Positions 10,733-24,239 of a stretch of DNA of 64,000 nucleotides are shown here, in pieces. The number at the start of each line of letters is the position of its first letter. The first letter of the stretch is position 1. The translations under genes and the position numbers were made by a program. This stretch comes from Macrocystis pyrifera (lineage: Eukaryota; Sar; Phaeophyceae; Laminariales; Laminariaceae). The stretch is taken from assembly GCA_031763025.1 (NCBI GenBank), contig JASSKH010000032.1, forward strand, positions 2,869,001 to 2,933,000, read 5' to 3'. The notes beneath the pieces are model-generated. The model saw only the letters and a list, made by a program, of their open reading frames with translations. It had not been told where the DNA came from and made no database searches.

Positions 10733-11837
10733 CAAGGAATTATTCGTGCAACCTAGAGTAGTCAGTCGCCAAGGGCGCCACCCAAAACGGTTTCGCGCGA
10801 CACTGCTTGCAGTGGGCCTGTCGCCCATTTCTTCGAATCACTTTCGAAGAGACAAAGCCGGAGATGTTGACTCTTTCCCTGGTTTCTGGTTTGTGCAATA
10901 CAATATCCAGATTGTCGAACTTCTGCCAGGACCGATACTGTTGCAAGGAACCGCCCAACATTGCCGGCTGCGAGTACATATGTAACTCTATACATGTCTG
11001 TATCCCATCAAGAACGAAACCGAGCTCTTTACTGTTGTTGGTGTCCGAAAAGCATACATACGTAGCTACACATCTATTCAGGTAGCACTGATCACTCAGG
11101 GGGTTTCTGAACTCGGAGCTACCTACGTGCGTACCAGAATTGGTGTCGACCCTGCGTTTTATTTTCTCTCTCGATCAGTTCTTCTGCAGATATCTAGCCA
11201 TTGGATGGTGTGTCGAGATTAGCCTACGGCGTTTCTCCAAGTAGCGTTTTTGGTAATGCGTTGAGCACTTGCCGTTGAGGACACTGAAAGAAATACGTGC
11301 TACATCGACGGCCGAACGCACCTCAGGATGGATGATTCTTCTTGTAGATGCTTGAGGATAAGAGACATGTATTAGTTTTTTTTTCGACGGCTTACCTTCA
11401 GGCTGGTATTCACGTTGTACGCTCCTACGCGCGCGGTCTGCGAGTACATACCGTGGTAGTGTGTTTTAGATGTGCCAAACCGCAAGATGCACTGCTCACT
11501 CTAAAATAAGCACGCATGGTGTAAACCTAGGTTGGCCTTATCAATATGACATACAATATAGTATTTGGTTCATGGCAGGCTCAAAAGGCTGGCCTTCAGA
11601 TACTGTACGTACGTGATGCCTTCCGACGATAGGTGGGTAGCACCATTTCGGTACTATTTTTTTTCCGACTGCCGGGGGATTCTCAACCAAAAGAGCACAA
11701 CCTACGTGCCTGGGTACCCAACGTGACATCTGCAAAAACAATGGTTTCTGCATTGCACGAAAGGCCACACATGGCTTCTCGTGCCGGTAGTAGTCGGGTT
11801 CATGTCAGTTGTGTGGTGGGAGGGAGCTGCTCTAGAG
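10733..11837. other. Intergenic, nothing recognised
   Basis: Overlapping frames on both strands at 10728-11085 are moderately long. Two Cys pairs appear in the minus-strand frame near 10815. No domain or second copy supports a gene. Confidence 0.35.
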
Positions 11838-14800
11838 AAGAGAGATGAAAACAAATATCGGTGCACCCGTACAGGAACGTATTCATTTCCAAGCCGAGAG
11901 TGTTGTCTTATCTTGAACACGTACGTCGTGTACAAACCGTGCTTTGTAGACCCTAAAAACTATATAAACCTACACGGAGTACAGCATAGGCCCACCAAAA
12001 AGGAAGTGTCCAATAAGACTACAATGCTCACTTTTTGGAGAACGCCAAGATAACTGGGCCAAAGAAAAACGTCTCAGTGGAGGTGAAATCCTCACTAAAC
12101 CCTTTATAATAGCATCTCTGCTAAAGGTTGCTTGAAGATGGCGCCTCAACGCGAATCTCAGGCTTGCCCAGAATATGTGTTTACGTTGACGGTGTGCAGT
12201 ATTTCGGAAGAACATCTTAGCAATCAGGACCCACCATACACTCAATTGCCTATATATTCGAGGAAGGATTTTGCGGCGTGTGCAGCAAAGGACTGAGTCA
12301 ATGTTGAAGAAGTTCGGGTGAGACAACTCTGCCCCTGACAGGTGGTCAACTACAAATACAATCTAAAAGAGGCTCAACGAAGGATGGGCGGGACCTCAGG
12401 CCGGCGCAGGAGGCCTCATCTAATCCAATACTTACATTAAATGATCCACGGTAGAAAGACAGAGTACAACAGTGAAATTGCGATCCAATCGTTGGGCTCA
12501 AGATTTGGCACAAATAATGGAACCATCGATGATACGTCGAAATGTCTCGGAATTTGTATCGCAACGAGGTCAGTCCTTCTTTTCGCTCCCTAAACCTCGG
12601 GAGTAGAGTTGGTCGCAACATTTCTTGAGACCATCCCACCCACCCGGCAGTAGGATTAGTATTCTTATGCTTGTACTTCGAAGTATACCCAAATCATGTA
12701 CAGGTACCAACCCCGCGCAGAGTACGTGCTACTCTAGTCTACTCAGCGCGGGGGGCAATACCAGACGAGACCTCCTGCTCGCCGCAGGAAGCCTCATCCA
12801 ATCCAATACTTACATTAGATGATCCACAACTTTTTAATAGAATCGATACGCAGCGCGTACGTTGTAGTGGGAGTTCCGCCTTGCCATTCCTTAGCCATGT
12901 CTCCAGACCAGAGGGTCCGATCGCCCCACTACATCAGCTGTCGCACGGGCGTTACCACTAAGGTGGTGGACCCGCACTGCCATATATCGCCCGCAAACAC
13001 ATTATGCCCAAATGTAGAAAGTACACCTACGAAAACACAGGCAACATTTTTCAATGGCTACTGGTACGGACTCGCACCGCTCTGTCTGTGTGGTCTTCAC
13101 ACTAGACTGCCATTTCTATCCAACCACATCCAGTACACACAGCAGTGCCCGTCATGGTCCTTCATCCTCGAGAGATACCAATTGCAGCACAGAGTACGGA
13201 CCCACGATTAAGAAAGAGCCTGATAAGAACAAAAGGCTCGCTTTTAGGAGAACGCTACGAAAAACGGGTTGGAAAAAATGGCTCGGTGGGGAACTCTACA
13301 CTAAATCCTATATAATAGCCTATCCTCAAGGTTGTTTGAAGATGGCGCCTCGACAGTGGTCTCAGGCTTGCCCAGATTAGGTGTTTCGTTTTGGCGGGCC
13401 CATACTGTACTGCTGTGAGACTACTATTTTACCAGGTAGGTACCAAGCATCATATCGGTATGCAGGTGCGAAGTATCTGAGGTCAGTGTGTCGCTAAAAA
13501 GAGCTAGACTCAGATGCCTACATCCTCCGAGTAAACCACACTTTAATGACGGCGCGGTCAGAGAAAGGCACGACAATACGACTAAGGAGGTGGAAGAAAC
13601 GAACTGGGTTCGAACCGGTACACGAGAACTTGAGAAATAAGTGTGGACAGGGGTTTCTTCTCGCTCTCCGGGGTGCTAAAAAAAAAACAGAGCACGCCGC
13701 TTCAAAAATTGCAAGTGCAAGTTCGTAACAGATAGTGGTCGGGACATGATCAATCTACCAAATAAACGATGTCTTGGCTGGCCTCGCTCAAATATATACT
13801 CATATATATGTGACTCCGGATATGGGCTACTGGTCGGGGGGAGCGGAAGAGTAGGGCGAGGATAACAACGAGGCTATTCGAAGAAAAACAAAATGTATAT
13901 AATCCAGTATTCTACATATATATTGTGGTATGTCGTGCTCTGAACTATTCACGGTGTTCTCTCGTATGGCACGCTCATACGTGTGCGGCATTTTTTTTCA
14001 CATTGGTTGAACGTCCGGGGACGAGGGGTCATGGACGACCGCTAGGTACGGCGGGTAGATTCAGCCGTGATATCAAATGGTGATTGGAGACAACGCACCA
14101 TCGCAACATAGTAGTCCACACAACGAAGTTACTCCTCCCCGCGGTGAAGAAGAGTGCAGCACACGATCCACTTTCCTGAGAACCGGAGCTCCTTCAATTC
14201 AACCTTGAGCATCTTACCCGTCTTGTCCACTGCAGCTCCTTCAGCTTCGTCGTGCGGTTCAGATCGGGTGAGCCTCGTTTTCAAGAGATCTATACAATAG
14301 GCTTGGTGGTCGCAACTTGATTTTGGTCGTCCTTGTACGTACTGTGAATGGGTAGACAATCTGGGTATGCATACTGCGACACCTATACGAGTACGTGGAT
14401 ACAGTAGAAGGTGATCCGGGCTAGATTGTCTTTTGTTCGCTTTCGATGACCCTCTTTCTTGTTGAGCGTATTCTTACTTCGACCCGGGGAAATCGCACCA
14501 TTAGAGCTTGAGCGTCTACGTGCTACCGCTGTACCTGTGACGACGAAAGGCAAGCCGCAGTGCAGAAATAGCTGTTTCAGTGCTTATAAACTCAAGGCGG
14601 GGTAAAGCGCCTTTCTCAATTTACAACGGAAGACCGGCCTGGGATATTTGACATAATTTAGAAGATCTCCGGTGCGTCCTTCGAATTTTTATCAGGTACC
14701 ACGTACCATGTGCATTGTGCCCTGTATTGTATTGGTATGGTATAACCCATCGAGCTATAGCAGATGGTACACGGGGATGCTTGCACTGCAGAAATGCAGG

Positions 14801-14920
14801 CTTGTCGCTCGTCTCCGCGTCTGTGTGTTGCAGGGACGGCGTTGCGGCCAACTTCCCATTTTCACTGTTGCAGCATTGCGTACTCGTATGCATTTTATCT
14901 TGCCTCACCTTCTGATATGT
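11838..14920 (+). repeat. Segmental duplication module 1, copy 1
   Basis: This aligns in the same orientation with 27980-30675. Landmarks are a CTTGAACACGTAC block (11911 / 28067), the block TGGCGCCTC..CAGGCTTGCCCAG (12145 / 28285), the CGATACGCAGCGCGTACGTT block (12843 / 28623), and the CGAACCGGTACACGAGAACTT block (13610 / 29384). A partial internal duplication repeats the 'GGCTTGCCCAGATTA' block at about 13365. Substitutions and indels are scattered, and reading frames are not preserved between copies, so the ORFs here look noncoding. The right part (about 14080-14610) also matches 60830-61350 in inverse orientation. Confidence 0.8.
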
Positions 14921-16069
14921 TCTTCAAACAGGTACGAGTAAATACTATAACTAAGAGTTTCCCTTGGTAAATGCTACCATGTAAATTCAATCAGGCTTGA
15001 TACAGGCTCGATGGCTGTGAGTACGGTGTAGTGCACACAGTAGTACGCCGCAGTGACCTTTGTGTAGCCACCAATGTACGCAAATATATCTATCCCTGAG
15101 CAAGGTTTCCGGCAGGTTGTGTCCAGTGTTTGAACACGAGTGTATGTCTCACCAAATACAACGCTGTTCGCTCCATCTTCACCTTACTGACATTTGTCCT
15201 GCGTAAAACGAACATGCTGTGTTCAGCAGTGCCTACAAAATCAAGGCTGCTGGATCCTGCTGAAGACGTGTTTTTTTCACATGTGGTTATACTGCCGCAG
15301 TGACTGCCAATTCACGACGAGCACGATATTCTGGAGTACGTTTAGCGTCAAGCACCGCACATGCTATCGTGTGTCTCGCGTATCTCCCACCTCTCCTGGC
15401 GTTGAATTGTGATCACCCACCCTGCTCCAGAAGTTCGTTGTGCCGCATAAGGCCGTCGATGAAAGCGTGGATTCCCTGAACTTGAATTTCTTGAGAATAT
15501 TTCTCCGGCAAGCAACTGATGAGTATCACATTCAAACAAAGAGCTGATGGACTTTCACTGAGAGTTAGGAAGAACCGGTGTCACTCGTCATGGCGCTTCC
15601 TTGATTACAACGTAAACCTGGGCCTCAAAGCTGCGCTCCGTCGTGTTCACTCATCCTCGCCCTCCCCTAGCTACGCAAGAGGCATGCTTTCGGCACGATC
15701 GATCCGCATTTATTTATCGCCCGTCAACTGTCATGGCGTTAAATATTGCACCCACTTGGGTTTTGGGTGCCGGTATCTCACCATCTTACTAGTCTGAAAC
15801 CTGACGTTGCGTATGCTCTACCCATATTAGGATATAATTTAGAATACTACGTGCTCCAACAAACTATCCAGAAGCGAAAAGGAAACAAACGTGATTGCGG
15901 CGGCATTCGAGCTAAGAGTATCAATCGCGTACCGTAGAACAGGTGCGAAGATACCGCGTTATGCACCCCCACCCGCGACTGGCCGGAATTATGTTCGAGA
16001 TTTTCCGACTTTACGCGAAATGAATTTACATTTATGGTCAGACTGGTATCAGTCATTTTATGTTGGCAC
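14921..16069. other. Intergenic, nothing recognised
   Basis: Short frames only, with no motif or repeated block found. It separates segmental modules 1 and 2 in this copy. Confidence 0.35.
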
Positions 16070-18290
16070 GGCTGTGGCTGGAACCTGTTTCCAGGAGTCC
16101 CGAGATTACATCCAACGCTGAGGTTCACGCCATCACGCCGGGATTTCGCTAATGTCACATTAATTAGCCAAACACTTGGGGAGAAGGCGACCAACCAGAC
16201 AATAGGTTCGATTTTGTGTCGAGGTTCTTTGGTTGTGGCCACTATCCAGCGCAGGTTACCAGTGGCTACCTGTAACATGTTTTATGGCAGTTTATATACC
16301 GCACAGGCGTGCATTCCGGCTCTGTGCACCGTTTCTCTGGCGAAGCACAATATATTGGGAGAACAAGTAGTACGCTTTGACGGCCGAATATTTCGAAATC
16401 GGGAATTCTCTTCATTATCGTACAAGTCTTTTGTAAAGTTGGAAGATCTATAGGTAAATATACGAATGTATGCATGTAGGTATGTACATGATCGCTTCTT
16501 GATCCGTATCGGTTCAACTGGTACAAAACGACTGGTACATTGAGCAGCTCGGATGGAACACCACCAGAGTGGCTGGCTCAGTGCTACGCCCTGATAGGAC
16601 TGCCTCTTGAATTACGTTGCGCCCTGCCACCACAACCAGCGTGTGTGGAACCACCTGAAAAGATCGAAGCCCGTCATGGGTGTCGGAGTTCCGTTTGCAG
16701 TACTCGTACACGGTCTTCCTATATAGGCTGCTCCACCATGCGAGTCATACATACCTGCTCAGGGCTAGATTGCTGGCGTTGGTTGTAAGTGCATTTATAC
16801 CCCTGATATCTGCCACAAAAAAAAAAACACGTGGTCTGTCCCTTGTCGCCTTCATCCTGAAAACGTAAGCTGACGCCGTACGATAAGAAATGTGTGTCAG
16901 GTGGTTGATGTGCTACTTGCTCGCGTCATTCAGTCCCCGCTGTCTACATGCCAAACCCATCGTTTTGAAGGAGCGGGTGAGACATTGCTTTTGTCCCATA
17001 AAACGGGCTCTTAATCTTTACGTGACGGCCCACCCATCAAAGAGAAAGAAATTGTGTGAGCAATCCTTAGAACGTAGTGGTGACACGATCCTTGGACGAC
17101 CTCGTGCTTTGCCTACTAGAAAATGTTTAGCGTGGCTCTAGGCCATTGATGACGCGGCGCGTGCTACCTTAATGGAAAGTCGAACTGTTGGTTCCTGAGA
17201 CTCTCTAGTCCCTTGAGGAGCCCTACATTGTTAGCAAGGCACTACTAAGCCATGTGAATCACTCGCTCGAAGAAAAATGAAAGTGGATCCTGATGAGTAA
17301 TGTCCAGGCCTGAGATGGTTATACAATATTTCTTTTTTGCAGCGCAAGAATTCTGTCTATATATTTTTTTTGCAGCGCAAGAATTCTGTCGATTTATGGG
17401 TTAATGACCGCCCCCATAAATCGGAAACGTTTTGCCCGAAACGTGCTACCTCTATCGTAGCACGCGGCACATTTTCCTCATTTCTTAGATGTCTCTCAAA
17501 AGCGTTGAGCCTTCACTTCTTGCTACAGCAGGCTCCCCCTCTTCTTCGGAAATTGTTTCTGAATGTATTTCTCTGAAGGGTGTGCTCTTGTTTTTCGAGA
17601 GCACTGATACCGTACGTCTTACCCCATAAGTTTAGGATGATACCATTAGGATTTCGCGTGTGACAGCCATGTCTGTGGGGCATGTTTTATGAAGGCAGCC
17701 TTACACTGGCGACACAGGCGTGCGCAAAATCGGCCATAACAAAGTGACTACGGTATGTAGCACCTGTACCGATTGTACTTACTAAAGCGATGACGGGTTG
17801 ATTATATACACGATTCAAGCTATCTTGATGCCAGCGGTGATATCTGGAAGTTGGGAGATTGCTCCTCATTTCATCTCTTACACCAAGAAGATGACCTCCA
17901 TTGCCAAACTCTATAGGAATTTAGGACTGAGCTAGCCTTGAACCCAGGCCTCACTGTATATGTGTCGCGTGGTGCAATATTTAGTTTTATTGGTGTCAAC
18001 GATGCTTCCTCTTGTATGATGGCACTAACCGGCACTCGTTGTATCGGGCATATCCAGGTCTTCCTGGTTTCTCCACAACACGTGACGAGAGCGTGTACAC
18101 AACAACCTCCGTATTCGCAACGTTGAAGGGATCGTGTGACGCAGACGATGGAAGATGCGCCAGCAAATACCAAAGTGAGTTCCATAATTAAAACCGCCCT
18201 GTATTCCTAGCCTGGTTATCGAGTCAGATTAATGTGCCTTCTCGTTATTTTGGTGTCGAACACGCACTACAAACGAGTTTCTCCCCACAC
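16070..18290 (-). repeat. Segmental duplication module 2, copy 1 (inverted)
   Basis: The reverse complement aligns with 39430-41065 and with 53990-56275. Landmarks are the block around 18080-18180 with GCATCTTCCATCGTCTGCGT on the minus strand (39597 in copy 2), a conserved ORF block at 17640-17830, and a CCAGCCACTC block at 16570. The left end at 16070-16430 extends the match to copy 3 only. Copy 2 is interrupted before this point by the Gypsy element. Confidence 0.8.
17640..17830 (-). pseudogene. Unknown conserved ORF block, copy 1 (one stop)
   Basis: The frame beginning LNRVYNQPVIALV is found in all three copies of module 2. It aligns without insertions or deletions over about 70 codons, with a shared core HACVA.V.LPS. 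Here a TAA follows LPS, where copy 2 has a Phe codon and copy 3 a Tyr codon; after it the frame continues to align. The block has no recognised domain, signal peptide or catalytic motif. Indel-free alignment amid indel-rich flanks hints at former coding sequence, but most differences are amino-acid changing, so the evidence is weak. Confidence 0.3.
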
Positions 18291-19739
18291 AAATGACTAC
18301 CTTTGTTACATTAAAAGGCAGTTCAAAATCTTACATTTAAAGACTCTTTTGCTGACATTATTTTGTTTCTCGCTTTCTGTCATGCGCCGTACAAACTACG
18401 ACCGAAATCACCTTTATTTGGGGGAAAATACACGTTTTTAGTCCAAACGGCCGTGGGCAAAATGATGCTCATGATTACATGGTACATGGTACTAGGGGTC
18501 GGGGTCGGCCCCTCCTCACCTGAAACACTTGTCAGGAAAAACTTACCTGTCGCTCAGGAGGGCTTTATAAAACATTGTTTGTTGTGTTTACCGTAGGGAA
18601 TATTTACAATGGTCCCCCTAATAGCACTGGTTTAGGCTCCTCCGCCCCGCGGATGGGCCATACCTGACTACGAGCAACAATTCAATGAGTCATCGTGCAG
18701 AGTATTTATTTATTGATTAGAGGAATGGGGGAATGTTGAACTGTAGTCCCGGCAATAAATATTTTCTTGCGATCGGTGTCTACCAGCTCGTAGCTGATGT
18801 CTACGCCTAGACTCGATCGCCGGTGGCCGGTCAATACATAGTCGACGATCACGGCAAACGTCTAGTCAATGTAAGGTGACTTGTACAAGCTGCAGAAGAA
18901 GATAAGATGGTGGCTACCCCTTGTCGATCATTTGACTTACTTGCTTAGCTGGAAGCTGATGAGCGAAAGTGGAGTGAGCTCAAAGGCGAGAGGTGCGCAG
19001 GTGCTCTCCAACGCTCGAAACAAAAGACGAATCTTACGCTTCAGTCCAACATCAAATCAAAATAGGGAAACACCCTTATAGGCAGTTCAATAAAAACCAC
19101 GGAGACCCCTGTTTTCCTGCAACGATCGATATCTCTTGGGACGCACTCGTGAACCCGTATTGCTTGTGTTGCTAATTCAATAACAATACCCTGCCATTAA
19201 TAGTGGCCCCGCAGGGATATTGAAGACATATTCTCCACGTATTACATGACACTTACGTATATCCCGCAATGTGTTCGAGTTCACTACATTAGTACGGCAA
19301 GACAGCTGCTTACGCTGCTGTACTAAACAAACTGTAACCGACAGACTGGAAAACTGTCTGTTGTACCTAGAAATGCGAGACGGTATACCAGATGACTTGA
19401 GCATGTCATCGAGTAACGACTATGATGGCTACTGACAAGTTTAACCTCATAATATACAATTGTTGATTCGTACTGAAAACGTCCTTCGTACGTGGGTTCT
19501 GTGGGTCGTTGGAGGATGTCGTGGGCAAGTTGAACCCAAACATTGCTGACATGCCGTATTTTTTATCCTACAATACAACCTTTGTGGAAAATATTACTAC
19601 CTCACCACCGGCTGCCTCCCCCAGTGGCACTGTAAAGTTATGCTGAAAAACATCGAGTTTATCCGTGACGTTCGTTACAACTCACCCCTCTGAGGCTGCG
19701 AGGCTTCTCAAAATGGAATAATGAAAGGTTGGGTTCTGA
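18291..19739. other. Intergenic, nothing recognised
   Basis: Short open frames only. A TTAGGGGGACCATTGTAA-like sequence (minus strand, about 18608-18625) resembles one end of the MITE family, but no matching second end was found. Confidence 0.35.
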
Positions 19740-20545
19740 AGAGTACGTACAGAGCCATACCCGGGGTATGGCGCCGGGTATTGTCCCACAAATAACTTGT
19801 GTGACCTTTGTGCGGCATTCATACCCGTACCCGGGACTCCTGTAAGTTCTGTACAGCCCGTGCAACAATACCCGGGGGAACGAGTTGAACATTTTGATAC
19901 CTGCCCGGAACTTGTGCAAGGTCTGTATGCCTATGCCTCCAACACCGGAACTGCGAGGTCAATAAGACTCTACATCCGTACCCGTAAGAAACTGAGTTAC
20001 TACGACATTCATACCCGTACCCGGAAGTTGCTGCCTGTTATGTGAGACTGTCGCACAGTACCCGTGGTACGGATGTTCCTTCAGTGGGAATACCTGGGAG
20101 CCCGGTACGTATTCGGGTTTAGACCAAACTTCATGGTACTTCGTTTTTCTCACTTGAAAAATGTATGCATCTAGGAATGTAAGTATTTTTTTACTGCGTA
20201 GTTGCCCAGTAAAACTGGAGTTTTCAGCCCCCTCGGAACGCGAGTTTTCCCCGGTACTACCGGTACCAAAATTTCGGTGAGTGTTCGTACAAGGAACTTT
20301 GTGAGGTCTGTGCGAAGTTCATGCCCGTGTCCGGAGCGTATTTAACTTCTGTACACCCTCGCCGCGATAACCGGGGTACAGGCACGACATGTTTTACCTG
20401 CGCGGAATTGACGTGAGTTCCATACACCGTGCCGCAATACCGGGCGCTTCTGTGAATGTTGTGTGAGATACTTGCCCGTACCCGGTACTTCAGTGTACGC
20501 CCGTGCAACAAGACCCGGAATTTCATAGATCATGTATCACTCTTA
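19740..20545 (+). repeat. Degenerate minisatellite with ACCCGTACCCGG motif
   Basis: The motif (A/T)CCCGTACCCGG or a close variant recurs at about 19824, 20011, 20325 and 20479. It alternates with GAACTT(G)TG(A/C)(A/G)GGTCTGT blocks and GTGCAACAA(T/G)ACCCGG blocks (19860 and 20507). Unit length is irregular. Both strands carry spurious frames (for example 19659-19919 and 20257-20526) caused by the repeat. Confidence 0.6.
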
Positions 20546-20719
20546 TATCTGTGGCCGGTATCGACACAACTCCCAGAACATGATCTTGGAATCATGTATA
20601 TTGACCTGGACCCTGGGCCCACACAGACGCGGCACTGCAGCAACGCCAAGAAAAAATTGGATCTAAACCACTACAACATCTTAAATTGACAGCAAGGCTG
20701 TTCGAGGATCAGATCAAAC

Positions 20720-21560
20720 CTCATCATAGGTGAGATCGGGTGGGACCAGCTGACCTAACCTGACCCGCGAATTGTTGGAAGCCTCTTGAACCTATCCGAC
20801 CCGTGATCGGCGGAAACCTCCCGAAGCCAGGCGAATCGACGTACAAGATTCTGAAATCTCTTGATCTGACCCGACCTGATCCGTGAGACCTTGAACATGT
20901 CCTGATTCGAGCCGACCCGACCCGCCAGACTCCGAGTGAACCGTGAGATACGCATCTTTCGCCGTCCGGGTCACCTGAACAAGGGAGTCCATTCATCTCC
21001 ACCGGCGGATTCGACCCGTGGACCCGGTGCGTGGGTATACACTTCAAATTGAATATCAGTTTCCTACCCCACACCGATACATCAACTGGCTATGGTGGGT
21101 AGTGATCGATGCGGACACGCTTACGTACATCTCACCGTGTTTTACCACCATATGATGATATCGAAGGAGTATTTCCCGACGTTAGTACGCCTTGGAGCAG
21201 TAAGGGAGAATATATTTCGATGTCAATTTGGGCCGAATATGAGCGTCCGACCCGTAGGTCAGCCCAAACCAAGTCACCGGTAATCTTTGTCCGACACCCG
21301 AGTGACGCGGGTCATGACCTGGACTGAGCCGTGAGTTTCATCACCTCTTAACCCCACATGACCAGTAAAATTGGTAAATGTTTTGCCCGACCTGAATCAC
21401 CCCGTCAGATTCGAAGAACTCTAGACAAGGCCTAATCCGACTCACGAGGTTAAGAAACCTCTTGCCCCGACCTGACCTGACCCGTGAACGTTTGAGCACT
21501 TCCTGACCCGCGAACAGCCCGGGATATATTTCCATTTCAATCAGTCAACCCGGGGGAATG
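20720..21560 (+). repeat. GACCCG-rich degenerate repeat, copy 1
   Basis: Many copies of TGACCCGTGA / CCGACCCG occur over about 800 bp, broken by a unique stretch at 21060-21290. The block CACCGGCGGATTCGACCCG at about 20999 and the following GCGTGGGT(A/C)TACAC match the reverse complement of 53470-53515, so the same element occurs there in the opposite orientation. Confidence 0.6.
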
Positions 21561-23289
21561 AAGTAAATTCACGCTGCTGCGTCAAGTGACGGATGCTGTT
21601 GCGGGTTGTTGTAAAGAAAACGTTCCAGTGGTACCTAATATCCCCGTCTCAGTTGGTACTCGCCTTGTTCTACGCTTAACTTCGCCAGCTGCTCGTTGCT
21701 GTGCAGCTGCAGCGTTTGACTATTGTTTCGAGCCGGTCGACCGCGTACAGCTCGAACGCGTGGTGTACGCTATTGTCAGTGCTCTCTATGTGCTCCTGTA
21801 CACTGGCCAACATGCACGGGTATAATGATACGTCGAGATGTTGATACATCTTGGAGTGCCCAAACAGCAAGAGTCTCGCTACTCCTGACAACCACGCACA
21901 AGGAGACGATATGGGTTCCTTGCGAAGAGGTAAAGCTGCCGTAATTTTTTGTTTCATCCCAAGTTGTGATGTGTTGTTTACCCTGCTAGCTTGACACTGA
22001 TTTTCGAATCCCAAGTCACCCAACCGAGAGTAACCGACAAAAGGCTATCCTCGAGCGAGCTGCAACCACATAACATATCACAGTTCAGAAACGCTCAGGG
22101 AACCTCATGCATACCCCGGGGTCGTTGTACGTGCATGAAAAGCCGTGCGTTCTTTATTTGTTCCCTGGTCGGTGTGTTCGAGATCGGTCTTGAGATTTTT
22201 CTCTCTGGTATTTAAGGTGTTTCGCCTGCAGGGCTTGTGGGCCACATTTCTTGGCTGGATGAAGGATCGTCGCCGCCGCCGTTTCAAGTCTTCCTGTAAT
22301 CGTAGCTGTGTGAAAGAACGCTGCGGTTGTCATATTAAATAGTTGTACTCTTGGGTGGCACCGTCTAGGCCTCGGTCCTTATGTTGTTCTCTTCGACGTC
22401 CTAGGAACGTACGTCACAATCGTTACTTACGTTGCATTGGCTATGCGTAGCACCGTACTACGATTAGAACGAACTCTGAATATACCCGCATTTTTTGCAT
22501 ACACAAATATCCACACCGACATTCACGTACCACTCGTTTCAGTCCGCGGCGTATGCACATGAACTTGTATACACAGATCTAACGCCCATGTTCTACTATA
22601 AAGGATGTTTTGTGACGATAGTGTCTGGGCTATAATATGCCGTTGACACAGTTGCTCACGGGGCCCGGGATCGACGTCACGTAGCGCGTGGTAATTCCAC
22701 ACTGTATCCTACTAAACTACTGCTGTATTTCCCGCAACTCAAAGGTGTGACGTACCGGTAACGAATGTTTTTTGTTGGAAAAATCATTACCGAAGCTATT
22801 GCGGCTGCCTGAACCCCCTTCAAGCATTTGAAGGGCGGTGGGGTGTGCATCGATATCATTCACTTCGAAGGGAAAAAGTAGAAATCCCTACCGAGCACCG
22901 ACGAGTCCCTGTTGCGGAAATAATGAAATACCGTTTCAAACGAAGGCATTTCTCACAAGCCGAGCTAGTCATACGCATATGTGCTCCTTGTAATCTCGCG
23001 TAATGGCTGACTGAACTGTTGCTAGAGGCGCCTGTCTGTTGCATGATTCCCGTTTGGATATTAAACGCCAGAGTCGTTCTAAATATCGTTTTGATCTGTC
23101 TAGGAGATTTTCGAATTGGCGAATGACACATGTCCGCCGAACCAGCCTTTGAGATTCGCCATGTAGAGTGTACATCGTGCACGTTAGGTAAAAAGAGAGT
23201 CCGCGGACCACTATATTCAATGTTGAGATCAAGTCCGTTTGACTACATCTCACCATAGAAACTGAAACATCTAACTGTACGAGTGGTCG
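21561..23289. other. Intergenic, nothing recognised
   Basis: Overlapping short frames on both strands (for example 21586-21825 and 22145-22342), with no domain, repeat or conserved second copy. The Arg-rich stretch at 22262-22290 is a GCC/CGC microrun. Confidence 0.35.
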
Positions 23290-24239
23290 TTTAAGAACTC
23301 CACGGGAGGAGTCTTCGGGAAAAAGCTTTCAGTTGTGTATATAATAGGCGGATGCATGCCTAGTGCATGACACCGTTCTCCTTGCAATAGGAAAACTCTT
23401 ACAGGATGCGTATGCCCAGCAGAAATAGGCCATAATTATGCTGTTGATTCCGACTTGACTACTTGTTTTGTCTTTTACGTGTAAACCGCTTCACCCAGTT
23501 AACGCAAAAGCAAACACACAGTACACGGAAGGAAAACAGTGCTGAAAGGTTTTCGTCGTTTTGGTTGAGCAATCGTCAGAAGCTTTCCACGGTTTTTGCC
23601 AACGAACATGGCAGCGCGCGATGGTGACTCGAGCAGAAACACCATGAATGGTTGAGGGTTTGCGTCGTTTTCGTTGGGGATTTGTCAGAACCCTGGCACG
23701 GGTTTCGCTAGCGAACATGGCCGCGCGCCATTGTGACCCGAGCTCGACAAGCGGCCAGGTACAGAGTTGACGCCCTCCGCCTGTTGCTATATACACGCTG
23801 TTGTTGACCAAAACCAATTTAAACATGAAACGCTTGCGTATATCAGCACACCACTGACGCACGCCGTGTGCGGTAGGAGCTCTTCTCTTTTACTAATCCA
23901 AAAACTGATTTTTGATGAATGCACAAAGTTTAAAGGCGATGAACAGCAGTGTACTAAAGGCAACGTAGGTATATCACGAATACTGGTGTCAGACCCTACA
24001 GCTCGACTGGATTTTCAAGGCCCAGGGTAAAGGATCTCGATCAGGTGGATGTGTTTCGCAAAAATAACGCTGGAAGGTAGTGACCTATCGTACGACGCGT
24101 ACAGTTTGCTTTATCCAAATAGTACCGACTTCACGATCGTGATACGTTTTACTACATTACTGGTGTTGTGGTATGGTTCGCCACATGCGGTTTCGATCTA
24201 AAGGTAGGACTCTGCTTTCATTCTATATCGTCGATGCGG
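23290..24239 (+). other. 5' flank of FNIP copy B with a 110-bp tandem pair
   Basis: Parts of this stretch align with 430-1063 and with the reverse complement of 52607-53050. It is interrupted by extra sequence at 23480-23760 that contains two units about 110 bp apart: TTTTCGTCGTTTTGGTTG at 23550 and TTTGCGTCGTTTTCGTTG at about 23658. Each is followed by CGAACATGGC(A/C)GCGCGC. No promoter element could be assigned. Confidence 0.45.

Noticed and set aside
13600-13640. B-box-like GGGTTCGAACCGG in both copies of module 1 (also 29379)
   Set aside because: The small hairpin pairs, but there is no A box, anticodon arm or acceptor stem around it, so it is not a tRNA.
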